A stretch of DNA of 64,000 bases, from positions 190,132-254,131 of the forward strand of contig MSXO01000014.1 in assembly GCA_002083615.1 (NCBI GenBank), given 5' to 3'. The position numbers were made by a program, and so were the translations under genes. Below the pieces are notes generated by a model. The model was not told the origin of the DNA, did no database searches, and saw nothing but the letters and a program-made list of their open reading frames with translations. Positions 26,764 through 35,266 of the stretch are shown piece by piece; within the stretch, counting starts at the first letter, position 1, and the number at the start of each line of letters is the position of its first letter. The stretch is from Proteobacteria bacterium ST_bin11. Its GTDB lineage: Bacteria > Pseudomonadota > Gammaproteobacteria > Methylococcales > Methylomonadaceae.

Positions 26764-27363
26764 ATGAACCACGAAGGCGTCGATCATTCCAAACGCCAGT
26801 TTCTGACCTCGGCACTGTCGGTGGTTGGTGCAGTGGGTGCCGGCTATTTGGCCGTCCCATTTCTCTCGCAAATGCAGCCCAGCGCCAAAGCCATGGCAGC
26901 GGGCGCCCCCGTCGATGTCGATATCAGCAAAATGGAACCAGGCCAGTTGATCAGAGTCGCTTGGCGCGGCAAGCCGGTGTGGGTCTTAAACCGAACGCCG
27001 GAGGTCATATCAACCCTGTCCACACTGGACAGCAAATTGGCGGACCCGGTATCCAATGAATCGATGCAGCCGGAAAACAGTAAAAATCCGTTGCGCTCGA
27101 TTAAACCCGAAATTTTTGTCGCGGTTGGCCTTTGTACGCACTTAGGCTGCTCGCCGACGTTTCGCCCGGAAATTGCCCCTAACGATTTAGGCGCAGACTG
27201 GAAAGGCGGTTTCTTTTGCCCCTGCCACGGCTCCTGGTTCGATTTAGCCGGTCGTGTGTATCGCGGCGTACCCGCTCCTACCAATCTTGAGATACCGCCT
27301 TATCGATATGTAACAGACAATCTAATTGTCGTCGGTGAAGACAACGAGGCAGACAAAGCATGA
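26764..27363 (+). CDS. petA: Ubiquinol-cytochrome c reductase Rieske iron-sulfur subunit
   Basis: First gene of the cytochrome bc1 operon. The start is ATG 26764, with GGAG upstream at about 26752. A twin-arginine-like/transmembrane leader (HSKRQFLTSALSVVGAVGAGYLAVPFL) precedes the 2Fe-2S fold with CTHLGC and CPCHGSWFD, the Cys/His ligand boxes in the right order. The stop overlaps the petB ATG (GCATGAAG), so translation is coupled. The complex passes electrons from ubiquinol to cytochrome c. Confidence 0.95.
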   Translation: MNHEGVDHSKRQFLTSALSVVGAVGAGYLAVPFLSQMQPSAKAMAAGAPVDVDISKMEPGQLIRVAWRGKPVWVLNRTPEVISTLSTLDSKLADPVSNESMQPENSKNPLRSIKPEIFVAVGLCTHLGCSPTFRPEIAPNDLGADWKGGFFCPCHGSWFDLAGRVYRGVPAPTNLEIPPYRYVTDNLIVVGEDNEADKA

Positions 27364-28757
27364 AGCAAAAAATGAATCAATGCAGCGAATGGCTGCTGGA
27401 GCGCTTTCCACTCTCCGATTTGTGGAATGAACACATGGCGCATTACTACGCGCCCAAAAACTTTAACATTTGGTATTTTTTCGGCTCGTTGGCCCTGTTG
27501 GTTCTGGTCAATCAGTTCATCACCGGCATTCTGCTGACCATGAACTACAAGCCCGACGCCAAGCTGGCCTTCGACTCGGTCGAATACATCATGCGGGACG
27601 TCAATTGGGGTTGGCTGGTGCGTTACATGCACTCCACCGGTGCCTCGGCCTTCTTTATCGTGGTCTATCTGCACATGTTCCGTGGCTTGATTTACGGCTC
27701 ATTCAAGCAGCCGCGCGAGCTGATCTGGATCTTCGGCATGTTGATTTTCGTCTGCCTGATGGCGGAAGCGTTCATGGGCTATTTGTTGCCTTGGGGGCAA
27801 ATGTCCTATTGGGGTGCCCAGGTCATCATTTCGCTGTTTAGCGCCATTCCGGTGATCGGCGACGAGTTGTCGTTATGGGTGCGTGGCGACTACGTGGTAT
27901 CCGACGCTACGTTGAATCGCTTTTTCGCGTTTCACGTGATCGCGGTGCCTTTGGTTTTGATTATTCTGGTGTTTCTGCACATCGTTGCTTTACACGAAGT
28001 GGGCTCCAACAACCCGGACGGCATCGAAATCAAGAAAAACCTAAACTGGAAAGGCCATCCGCTAGACGGCATCCCATTCCACCCCTACTACACCGTCAAG
28101 GATATTGTCGGCGTCGGCGTCTTTATGTTCTTCTTCGCTACGGTGATTTTTTATATGCCGGAATTGGGCGGCTATTTCCTTGAACATGCCAATTTCATCC
28201 CTGCTGATCCGCTGAAAACCCCGGAACATATTGCGCCGGTTTGGTATTTCACCCCGTTCTACGCGATTTTGCGCGCGGTACCGGATAAATTTGCCGGCGT
28301 GATTGCGATGGGCGGCGCGATTGTCGTGCTGTTTATGCTGCCTTGGCTGGACCGCAGCCCAGTTAAATCCATCCGCTATCGCGGCGGCATGTTCAAAAAA
28401 GCCCTTGCTCTATTTGTGATTGCTTTCATCGGCTTGGGCTATTTGGGTACTCAACCTGCCACGCCAGGCGCAACCACGGTGGCCAGAATCTTAACCGCGG
28501 TATACTTTGGCTTTTTCCTGTTAATGCCCTTGTACACCCGCTGGGAAAAAACCAAACCGTTGCCCGAGCGCTTGACGGAACAACCGTCCTTAGAAGATCG
28601 GATTCCCGCGTTGATGGCTTTAGTTGATGAAGTGGTGGAAGTGCATCAGATTCCTGACAATGTCGGCGGCACCATCGCCAAGAAAAGGCCAAACTGGTCC
28701 GGCATCTCCGCCGTGCTAATTCGTTTTGCAAAAAACCTAAAAAAGAGCCTGGATTAA
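27360..28757 (+). CDS. petB: Cytochrome b of the bc1 complex
   Basis: 465 residues with eight hydrophobic helices. The haem-binding histidines lie in YMHSTGASAFFIVVYLHMFRG and FHVIAVPLVLIILVFLHIVALHEVGSNNP. The Qo-site PEWY-equivalent appears as APVWYFTPFYAILRAVP. The C-terminal tail is longer than in many bacterial cytochromes b (extra helix plus a basic end, RFAKNLKKSLD). It lies between petA and petC. Confidence 0.95.
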   Translation: MKQKMNQCSEWLLERFPLSDLWNEHMAHYYAPKNFNIWYFFGSLALLVLVNQFITGILLTMNYKPDAKLAFDSVEYIMRDVNWGWLVRYMHSTGASAFFIVVYLHMFRGLIYGSFKQPRELIWIFGMLIFVCLMAEAFMGYLLPWGQMSYWGAQVIISLFSAIPVIGDELSLWVRGDYVVSDATLNRFFAFHVIAVPLVLIILVFLHIVALHEVGSNNPDGIEIKKNLNWKGHPLDGIPFHPYYTVKDIVGVGVFMFFFATVIFYMPELGGYFLEHANFIPADPLKTPEHIAPVWYFTPFYAILRAVPDKFAGVIAMGGAIVVLFMLPWLDRSPVKSIRYRGGMFKKALALFVIAFIGLGYLGTQPATPGATTVARILTAVYFGFFLLMPLYTRWEKTKPLPERLTEQPSLEDRIPALMALVDEVVEVHQIPDNVGGTIAKKRPNWSGISAVLIRFAKNLKKSLD

Positions 28758-28760
28758 GCC

Positions 28761-29483
28761 ATGAAAAAGATACTCTACACTCTTTTATTTTTGCTGCCTT
28801 TCAATGTGTTGGCCAGCAGTGGCGTCAAACTAGATAGCGCCGACATTGACCTCACCGACACCATGGCGATGGAGCGCGGCGCGAAATATTACGTCACCTA
28901 TTGCCTGGGTTGTCATTCGGCAAAACACATCCGCTATAAACGTATCGCCATAGATTTGAAGCTGGATGAATCAGAAGTACTGAAAGTAGTGGCACCTTTC
29001 GGGGCGGGGATCTACGACCAAATGCATTCAGCAATGAACGCGCACGATGCGGAAAAATGGTTCGGCACCACGCCGCCCGATTTGTCGCTGATTGCTCGTT
29101 CACGTGGCGCTGACTGGTTGTATACCTACCTGAGAAGCTTCTACGCCGAGCCTGGAAAAGCGCCTTTGGGCGTAAACAACGTCGTGTTCCCTGATGTCGG
29201 CATGCCCAACGTGTTCTGGCAACTGCAAGGCACACAATCGGCGATTAAGCAGAAAATCGACGGTCAGGACGTCATAACCGGTCTGAAACTGGAGCAACCC
29301 GGGCAAATGACACCGCAGGAATTCGACAAAATGGTCAATGACCTCGTCAATTTCCTAGTTTATGTCGGCGAACCGGTACAGTTGGAAAGACAACAAATGG
29401 GTAAATACGTGTTGTTTTTTATCCTGATGTTTATTGCACTCGCCTACCTGTTGAAAAAAGAGTATTGGAAAGACGTACACTAA
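28761..29483 (+). CDS. petC: Cytochrome c1
   Basis: 240 residues. The signal peptide (MKKILYTLLFLLPFNVLAS), the haem c site CLGCH in YVTYCLGCHSAKH, a Met-ligand region (MPNVFWQLQG), and a C-terminal membrane anchor (MGKYVLFFILMFIALAYLLKKEYW) show the standard cytochrome c1 plan. It completes petABC and is followed by a strong terminator. Confidence 0.95.
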   Translation: MKKILYTLLFLLPFNVLASSGVKLDSADIDLTDTMAMERGAKYYVTYCLGCHSAKHIRYKRIAIDLKLDESEVLKVVAPFGAGIYDQMHSAMNAHDAEKWFGTTPPDLSLIARSRGADWLYTYLRSFYAEPGKAPLGVNNVVFPDVGMPNVFWQLQGTQSAIKQKIDGQDVITGLKLEQPGQMTPQEFDKMVNDLVNFLVYVGEPVQLERQQMGKYVLFFILMFIALAYLLKKEYWKDVH

Positions 29484-29505
29484 GCACAGTTTAGGTTCGC
29501 AATCC

Positions 29506-29541
29506 AAAACCGGTATCGGCTGAGCCGATACCGGTTTTTTT
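29506..29541 (+). terminator. Rho-independent terminator of petABC
   Basis: AAAACCGGTATCGGC-TGA-GCCGATACCGGTTTTTTT hairpin with a T run, about 23 bp after the petC stop. Confidence 0.9.
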
Positions 29542-29990
29542 ATGGCTGGAAATAGCGGCTAGGGGATTGGAGATGGACTGTGTTGGCCGGCAGAGTCGCA
29601 ATTCGGCCACTTTCGAACATTAAAGATTTCCTGATTACGTATGACTTTCAGCCGAATGGAAGGCCCTTAAAATAACCGTCATACCGGCAATCCACTTGTG
29701 CCCCAAATGGTATCTTGTGCCCGAGAGGGTATGTCGGGGCGCCGCGACCTTTAGAACTCGTAGGATCACACCGTTTCAGTTTTAGCTGAAGCTTATACGT
29801 AATTTTCCCTATCCGGCAGCTAAAGCTCACTAAGCTGTCACTTAACGGTTTATTTTCAGAATTGACAGGAGACCGAAGCCCTGTGGAAGCCAGTAAGAAC
29901 CTTAAACAACAGAACAGCAATAGTTAATGTCATCCGCAAGGCAGCTCATATAGAATGAGCACTCAATTCAATTTTCCGGAGGATGCCAAA
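29542..29990. other. Intergenic region upstream of psiF
   Basis: About 450 bp without a supported gene. A 90-residue frame on the minus strand (29648-29920) opens with a hydrophobic stretch but has no ribosome site. CTGTCACTTAACGGTTTA at 29835-29852 is a weak pho-box-like sequence. Confidence 0.5.
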
Positions 29991-30251
29991 ATGAAAAAAA
30001 TTAATTTTGCGGCAGTGGTTTTGTTTTTGTTTAGCCAAACGACATTTGCGGTCGATGCAGCATGCGAGGCCAAGGCCGCAGAAAAGAAACTGGCTGGGGC
30101 CGCCAAAAATAGCTTTATCAAAAAATGCGATAAAGACGCTAAGATCAGTGCTGCTAAAGCAAGTTGCGACGCAAAAGCAGCAGAAAAAAGCTTAAAAGGC
30201 GCCGCCAAGAATAGCTTTACCAAGAAATGCGTCACCGACGCAAGCAAATAA
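29991..30251 (+). CDS. psiF: PsiF-repeat small exported protein
   Basis: 86 residues from ATG 29991, which has a GGAGG site 7 bases upstream. After a signal peptide ending near TFA-VDA it holds two PsiF repeats of about 38 residues, each with the pattern C-x2-KAAEKxLxGAAKNSFxKKC. PsiF of E. coli is phosphate-starvation induced (PhoB). The cellular role is unknown, and the gene lies alone. Confidence 0.85.
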   Translation: MKKINFAAVVLFLFSQTTFAVDAACEAKAAEKKLAGAAKNSFIKKCDKDAKISAAKASCDAKAAEKSLKGAAKNSFTKKCVTDASK

Positions 30252-30567
30252 TACTGCGATAAAATGCGATTTTGGGAAGGTATTAAACGCGTCAGAAAGC
30301 CTGCAACGGGTTTTTCGCTTTCGTTTTCGAGAATTGCAATGCCAGCCAAAAACGATCGTTTTTGCGGAAAAATTTTTCTCAGTCCCCCGGGAAATTACGC
30401 CAGATTTATTCCGCTAGGTCTAAACAGCGTTTCTGCCGATTAGGCGGCAACATCGTCACAGCAATGGATCTTCACCTTTGCGGGACTGATGACAACAGGG
30501 GTTTTATGGTTAGGTCAATCACGACTATTCCGAAAACCCCGCTTTCCGCCCCTCCCAATCTACCTCG

Positions 30568-30598
30568 ACAAATTTTTCAAAAAAAATGAAAAATTTGT
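30568..30598. promoter_or_regulatory. 12-bp inverted repeat upstream of lexA
   Basis: ACAAATTTTTCA and TGAAAAATTTGT separated by seven A residues, ending where the left arm of the next inverted repeat begins. Confidence 0.6.
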
Positions 30599-30651
30599 TT
30601 GTTCTGTATTTGTTTTCATTGTATGATTTTTCAAAACAAATACAGAACAAA
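30598..30651 (+). promoter_or_regulatory. lexA promoter inside a perfect 19-bp inverted repeat
   Basis: The arms TTTGTTCTGTATTTGTTTT (30598-30616) and its exact complement (30633-30651) enclose a -10 box TATGAT (30622-30627), with a -35 TTGTTC (30599-30604) in the left arm at 17-bp spacing. It is probably the LexA autoregulatory operator, although it does not match the enterobacterial CTGT-N8-ACAG box. Confidence 0.65.
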
Positions 30652-30652
30652 T

Positions 30653-31282
30653 ATGACGCTCACCCGCAAACAACAAGAAATTTTCGACTTCCTGCTCCAG
30701 AACCAGGAGTTATTCAATCATCCGCCCACGCTGGAAGAGTTGTGTCTGGCGATGGGATTGAAATCACGCGGTTCATTGCACAGTCAGATCAAGGCGCTGA
30801 TCGACGCCAATTTGATCGAAGCGCCGGAGCGTAAGCAGCGCGGCATTCGCTTGACCGACTATGCCAAATTGCTAATTAACAAAACCGAAGCATCCGGCAT
30901 GCTGCCTTTTGTTGGCACGATAGCCGCGGGTAGACCGATAGAAGCTATTGAAAACATTTCTTATATGGCTGTACCCGAAGAATTGAAAACCGAGAGCCCT
31001 TGTTACGTATTAAGAGTAAAGGGGGATTCGATGCAGGAAGAAGGTATTTTCGATGGCGACTGGGTGATCATCGAACAACGTAGTCATGCCCGTAATGGCG
31101 AAATAGTCGTCGCCTTGGTCGAAAAAGCCGAAGCAACATTGAAATTTATCGAGCAGTACCCACACGAAACTCTGCTAATTCCCGCCAATTCCTCGATGCA
31201 AGCCATGCGTTACCGGCCCGAACAAGTGGAAATACAAGGGGTATTAGTGGGACAAATGCGTAGCTATACCAACCACCATTAG
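30653..31282 (+). CDS. lexA: LexA repressor
   Basis: SOS master repressor, 209 residues from ATG 30653. The upstream extension carries no family features. The N-terminal winged helix has HPPTLEELCLAMGLKSRGSLHSQIKAL. The self-cleavage Ala-Gly lies in TIAAGRPIEA, the catalytic Ser in GDSMQEEGIFDGD and the Lys in ALVEKAEATLKFI. The DNA-reading helix differs from the E. coli one, which agrees with the unusual operator upstream. A 49-residue membrane-peptide gene begins 10 bp after the stop with an AGGAGG site, so it is likely co-regulated. Confidence 0.95.
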   Translation: MTLTRKQQEIFDFLLQNQELFNHPPTLEELCLAMGLKSRGSLHSQIKALIDANLIEAPERKQRGIRLTDYAKLLINKTEASGMLPFVGTIAAGRPIEAIENISYMAVPEELKTESPCYVLRVKGDSMQEEGIFDGDWVIIEQRSHARNGEIVVALVEKAEATLKFIEQYPHETLLIPANSSMQAMRYRPEQVEIQGVLVGQMRSYTNHH

Positions 31283-31291
31283 GAGGAGATT

Positions 31292-31441
31292 ATGCTTCAT
31301 CAATCAGTTCATATGCGCGATCAAAAAGCCAATCAGTCAGCCATGCTCAACCGGGCAGACCGACAGGCCGCCATTAACATGATAGAGGAAATTACACTGG
31401 TCGTAGTGCTATGGGGAGTCTTTCTATTGGCTACCGGTTAA
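31292..31441 (+). CDS. Short single-span membrane peptide, 49 aa, co-transcribed with lexA
   Basis: Not an obvious gene by length, but it has a very strong AGGAGG site 5 bases before ATG 31292 and starts 10 bp after lexA. The peptide has a polar, charged N-terminal 30 residues (MRDQKANQSAMLNRADRQAA) and one hydrophobic span, ITLVVVLWGVFLLATG. The layout resembles SOS-induced inner-membrane cell-division inhibitors such as SidA and SulA-like small proteins. Function inferred only from position and form. Confidence 0.6.
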   Translation: MLHQSVHMRDQKANQSAMLNRADRQAAINMIEEITLVVVLWGVFLLATG

Positions 31442-31489
31442 TGACCACACGGCAAAAAGACTGTGTCTGCTCAGACGATAGCCGTCGCT

Positions 31490-31813
31490 ATGTATAAATT
31501 GAGTTTTTATGTGCCTGTCAGCCATGCCGAGTCGCTAAAACAAGCGTTGTTCGCGCAGGGCGCCGGGCACATCGGAGATTACGACAACTGTGCCTGGCAA
31601 GTACTAGGAGAAGGCCAATTCCGGCCGCTTGCCGGTAGTGAGCCTTTTTTGGGCAGTACGGGTGAAATTCAGCAGGTTGCCGAGTACAAAATAGAGATGG
31701 TCTGTGCCGACGATTTAATCAAAAGCGTGGTGCAGACTTTGCTAACTTTTCATCCCTACCAGCAGCCGGCTTATGAGGTTTATAAGATACTCAGCATTGC
31801 TGATTTACCCTAG
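31490..31813 (+). CDS. NIF3/YqfO-like C-terminal domain protein
   Basis: 107 residues from ATG 31490 (GTG 31463 possible). It has the stand-alone CutA-like domain found inserted in YqfO/NIF3 proteins: YKLSFYVPVSHAESLKQALFAQGAGHIGDYDNCAW, FRPLAGSEPFLG, and HPYQQPAYEVYKI at the end. The known role is unclear; in family members it may bind metals. It sits next to the lexA-peptide unit, on the same strand. Confidence 0.85.
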   Translation: MYKLSFYVPVSHAESLKQALFAQGAGHIGDYDNCAWQVLGEGQFRPLAGSEPFLGSTGEIQQVAEYKIEMVCADDLIKSVVQTLLTFHPYQQPAYEVYKILSIADLP

Positions 31814-32188
31814 AGTGTTTAAAACCAGTTGATTAATTTGATCGTTACACTAGCTTATCACAAGAAAATTCAATCACTTGCGGCGGTCATATCGAATATT
31901 TTAGCGTTGGTTTTTATGTCTTCCAGGTGGGAAGCGTGTACAAGCAATATCGAACCGGAGTGCTGCTCGATAAGCTAGTCGCCTCCGGGGAAAATGGGGA
32001 TATGACTTTTTGGTTTTCTCGGCTCTGGTTATCGCTGAAACGACGTAATTGTTCAGAGGGAAGTATAAAAGCCCCTCTCAATCACTTGAGACACCAAGCT
32101 TTCAACCGTTTGGCGGGTTTCGCGATTTGTTGAATCGTTAAAAACGACAAAAACAAAGATTTTTTTCCAGGGCTCCTTCGGAATTTCC
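31814..32188. other. Intergenic region, 375 bp
   Basis: Between the convergent NIF3-like and pilU genes. I see no gene, repeat or clear hairpin. A 68-residue plus-strand frame at 31927 has no ribosome site. Confidence 0.5.
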
Positions 32189-33346
32189 TTAATGCCCCCC
32201 GCTATCTTCATCGCCCTCTTTCTTGCTGATTTCTTCCAAGGCAAGACTGCCGCCCAAGGAGCCAGGTTTTTTGGTCGCCGACCCCAAACCTTCGCTCAAA
32301 TTGATTTTCAGTTTTAAATTGTTCGGCGAATCGGAGTTACGCAAGGCTTCTTCCAGGGTAATCACTCCGCCTTTGTAGAGCTTGAGCAAATGGCTATCAA
32401 AAGTCTGCATACCAATATTTTCGGATTTTTCCATGGCTTCCTTAATCGCGTGAATATCGCCTTTATGGATTAAGTCACTGACCAATTTAGTACCCAGCAA
32501 AATTTCGATAGCCGCCACCCGCTTGCCTTCGACAGTGGGCACTAGGCGTTGGGAAATAAACGCTTGCAGATTCAAGGACAAATCCATCAGCAACTGCCCA
32601 CGGCGCTCTTCCGGGAAAAAGTTGATGATGCGATCCAATGCCTGATTGGCATTATTGGCATGTAGTGTAGACAAACACAGATGACCGGTTTCTGCAAAAG
32701 CCAATGCATGCTCCATCGTCTCCTGACTACGAATTTCCCCTATCAAAATCACGTCTGGCGCCTGCCGCAAGGTGTTTTTCAAGGCATCTTCATAACTTAG
32801 GGTATCGACACCCACTTCGCGTTGGTTCACCAAGGATTTTTTATGCGGATGGACAAATTCGATCGGGTCTTCGATGGTGATGATATGCCCAGACGAATTG
32901 CTATTGCGATAATCGATCAAGGCCGCCAAGGATGTCGACTTACCGGAACCAGTACCGCCGACGAACAAAATCAATCCGCGCTTCTCCATGATCTTATCTT
33001 TCAGGATTTGCGGCAAACCCAAGGTCTCGGCACTGGGAATATCGACCTTGATATTACGAATAACCAAGGCGTGGCAGTTGCGCTGTCTAAAAATATTCAC
33101 CCGGAATCGCCCGATACCTTCTTCGGTGATGGCCAAATTCATTTCCGGCACATGTTCGAAGGCGGCGCGTTGCTCGGCGTCCATAATGCCATCGGCAATT
33201 TCCTTAATCCGCTCACGGCTGAGTTTAACGTTTTCCAACGGTTTTAAGGCGCCTTGAAATTTGGCCGCAGGCGGAGCACCCGCGGTCAAATACAGATCCG
33301 ATCCATCGTGCTGAACGAGGATTTTTAAATAGTCTTTAAATTCCAT
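32189..33346 (-). CDS. pilU: Type IV pilus retraction ATPase PilU
   Basis: 385 residues of the PilT/PilU family. Walker A GGTGSGKST, Asp box, Walker B LIGEIRSQETM and the His box STLHANNANQALDRI. It opens MEFKDYLKILVQHDGSDLYL as PilU does and has a long acidic C-terminal tail (KKEGDEDSGGH), favouring PilU over PilT. It stands alone, apart from the pilBCD cluster at 41-45 kb. Confidence 0.9.
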   Translation of the reverse strand: MEFKDYLKILVQHDGSDLYLTAGAPPAAKFQGALKPLENVKLSRERIKEIADGIMDAEQRAAFEHVPEMNLAITEEGIGRFRVNIFRQRNCHALVIRNIKVDIPSAETLGLPQILKDKIMEKRGLILFVGGTGSGKSTSLAALIDYRNSNSSGHIITIEDPIEFVHPHKKSLVNQREVGVDTLSYEDALKNTLRQAPDVILIGEIRSQETMEHALAFAETGHLCLSTLHANNANQALDRIINFFPEERRGQLLMDLSLNLQAFISQRLVPTVEGKRVAAIEILLGTKLVSDLIHKGDIHAIKEAMEKSENIGMQTFDSHLLKLYKGGVITLEEALRNSDSPNNLKLKINLSEGLGSATKKPGSLGGSLALEEISKKEGDEDSGGH

Positions 33347-33616
33347 GCGGGCGACTCACGAATTGATAATGCCCAAAGTGTAGGTCAATCCGCCCACAAG
33401 TGAAGCCGAGATGGCGTTCGCCCGCCTGCCAGGACTTCCTTAAATTGGTTTGCCGAAAATTGCTGGGTCGCTCCGTAACATAGATCAAACCGCTGATTTA
33501 ATAGGGTTTTACCCGGTGGGATTTGCCGAATAAATTAGCTGGCGATGTTAGTGGCACCCGCATCTTCTATGCAATCCACAGTATAATGCCGAATTTTCCT
33601 GCTAGACATTTGTTTT

Positions 33617-34660
33617 ATGAGTCAACAAAGAAAAGCCGTGGCGCTGATTTCCGGCGGCCTGGACTCCATGCTTGCCACCCAAGCCATTCTGGAACAGGGT
33701 GTCCACGTGGAAGGCATCAATTTCTTCACAGGTTTTTGTGTGGAAGGCCACACCCACGCAATTCGCAAGCAAGACGCCGACAAGGTCAAACGCAACAACT
33801 CGCTATGGGTTGCCGAGCAACTGGGCATCAAATTACACATCATCGATGTCATCGAAGAATACAAGCAAGTGCTGCTCAATCCCAAACACGGCTATGGCGC
33901 CAACCTGAATCCCTGCCTGGACTGCAAGATTTTCATGGTCAACAAGGCCAAGCAATGGATGCTGGAAAACGGTTTCGATTTCATCATCACCGGCGAAGTG
34001 GTCGGCCAACGCCCCATGTCGCAACGCAAAACCACCATGCCCATCGTCGCTGCTCAATCCGGTGCTGATGATTTATTGGTCAGGCCCTTATCCGCGCAAA
34101 ACCTGCCAGCCACCTTGCCCGAGCGCGAAGGCTGGATCAGCCGGGAAAAAATGTTCGGTTTCAGTGGCCGCTCGCGCAAACCGCAAATGACCTTGGCAAA
34201 AGAATATGGCTTTACCGACTACGCCCAGCCAGCCGGCGGCTGCTGCTTTCTGACCGATGAAGCCTATTCCCTAAAATTAGTCGATCTATGGAAAGCGCGC
34301 GGCGAACGCGATTACGATCTGGACGATGTGATGCTGCTGAAAGTGGGCAGACATATTCGCCCGAAAGCGCATTTCAAAGTGATCGTGGCCCGCGAAGACG
34401 GCGAAGCCCGGTTCATGAGCGGGTATAAGAAAGAGTTTATGAGTATGAACTGCGCCAGCCATCGCGGCCCGTTAGTGCTGATCGACGGCACGCCCAGCGA
34501 AGAAGACCTGCTATTAGCCGGACAGATCACCGCCCGCTACGGTCAAGGCCGCGATGCCGAGCAGGTGGAAGTGACTATCCGCGACCGTGAAGGCAGCGAA
34601 CGCAATATTTGCGTGAAACCGCTGGCTCCAGACGAGATTCCCGAGGCTTGGTTTGTATGA
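33617..34660 (+). CDS. PP-loop thiouridylase-like protein
   Basis: 347 residues. An N-terminal adenylating PP-loop (ALISGGLDSMLATQ) and a C-x2-C (NPCLDCKIF) mark the ThiI/MnmA-type thiolation group. The mid region GCCFLTDEAYS and C-terminal segment (VMLLKVGRHIRPKAHFKVIV, EDGEARFMSGYK) resemble the NFACT-R domain family. It is commonly named tRNA (5-methylaminomethyl-2-thiouridylate) methyltransferase, which probably overstates what is known. It overlaps tusA (ATGA), a sulfur carrier that supports a sulfur-transfer role. Confidence 0.8.
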   Translation: MSQQRKAVALISGGLDSMLATQAILEQGVHVEGINFFTGFCVEGHTHAIRKQDADKVKRNNSLWVAEQLGIKLHIIDVIEEYKQVLLNPKHGYGANLNPCLDCKIFMVNKAKQWMLENGFDFIITGEVVGQRPMSQRKTTMPIVAAQSGADDLLVRPLSAQNLPATLPEREGWISREKMFGFSGRSRKPQMTLAKEYGFTDYAQPAGGCCFLTDEAYSLKLVDLWKARGERDYDLDDVMLLKVGRHIRPKAHFKVIVAREDGEARFMSGYKKEFMSMNCASHRGPLVLIDGTPSEEDLLLAGQITARYGQGRDAEQVEVTIRDREGSERNICVKPLAPDEIPEAWFV

Positions 34661-34881
34661 GCGCGCATGTTTTAAACGCCCGCCGCTTGCTCTGCCCCTT
34701 GCCGGTAATCCGTACTCAGGACAAAGTGAAAACCCTGCAAATGGGTGATGTGTTGACGGTGGAGTGCACCGATCCTGGGGTGATGCAGGATATTCCGGCT
34801 TGGTGTCGGATCAATGGGCATAAGGTGTTGGAGACTCTTACGGGTGATGGGGAATATGTGATTATTTTGGAAGTTGGTTGA
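34657..34881 (+). CDS. tusA: TusA-family sulfurtransferase
   Basis: 74 residues with the CPLPVIRTQDKVKTLQMGDVLTV signature (CPxP, sulfur-carrying Cys15). It overlaps the end of the upstream PP-loop gene by 4 bp and likely delivers sulfur to it. The start at ATG 34657 gives the usual family length. Confidence 0.9.
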   Translation: MSAHVLNARRLLCPLPVIRTQDKVKTLQMGDVLTVECTDPGVMQDIPAWCRINGHKVLETLTGDGEYVIILEVG

Positions 34882-34901
34882 GTTGAGTTGATTGGTTGGT
34901 T

Positions 34902-35152
34902 GTGTCGCTGTCGCGACGGGTTGATTTAACGTCGGGTCTCGGCCCGACAGCCGAGTAACTTTTCTTTGTTTGGCCAAAGAAAAGTCACCAAAAGAAACGC
35001 CACCCGGATGCCGCTTTGATCCTGCGCTCCTTAGCTTTCGACGGGGATCGACAGAAGGGGCTTCCTGCCCCTCTGTCGATGTGCGGCATCCCTGCCGCAC
35101 CCCTACGGGCTATTCCCGCCGAAAGCTACGGTGCTCGGCGCGGCATACGGGA
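34902..35152 (+). repeat. 252-bp structured repeat, copy 3
   Basis: Same ends and hairpin order as copies 1, 2 and 4. Outer stem TAGCTTTCGACGGG/CCCGCCGAAAGCTA (one mismatch), inner stem ATCGACAG/CTGTCGAT. It faces copy 4 across an AT-rich 1.5 kb cassette. Confidence 0.95.
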
Positions 35153-35179
35153 GGAAAACCGTCGTTATAGAAAGGAACA

Positions 35180-35266
35180 ATGTATTTGCGAACACTGGAC
35201 GATATACAAAAACCGCTCAATCACTTGTTAGAAGAAATACGAACTGAGAATGAGGCATGGAAATAG
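35180..35266 (+). CDS. Leader-like short ORF, 28 aa
   Basis: AAAGGA at 35171 precedes ATG 35180. The peptide MYLRTLDDIQKPLNHLLEEI RTENEAWK is charged and helical, and its stop overlaps the start of the 200-aa gene (35257), as in translationally coupled leaders. Real but unproven. Confidence 0.4.
   Translation: MYLRTLDDIQKPLNHLLEEIRTENEAWK

Noticed and set aside
29835..29852. Pho-box-like sequence before psiF
   Set aside because: Only the first half (CTGTCAC) fits; the second half is weak, so it is not called as a site.
29648..29920. 90-residue minus-strand frame with a hydrophobic start
   Set aside because: No ribosome site and basic, non-globular composition after the first 30 residues.
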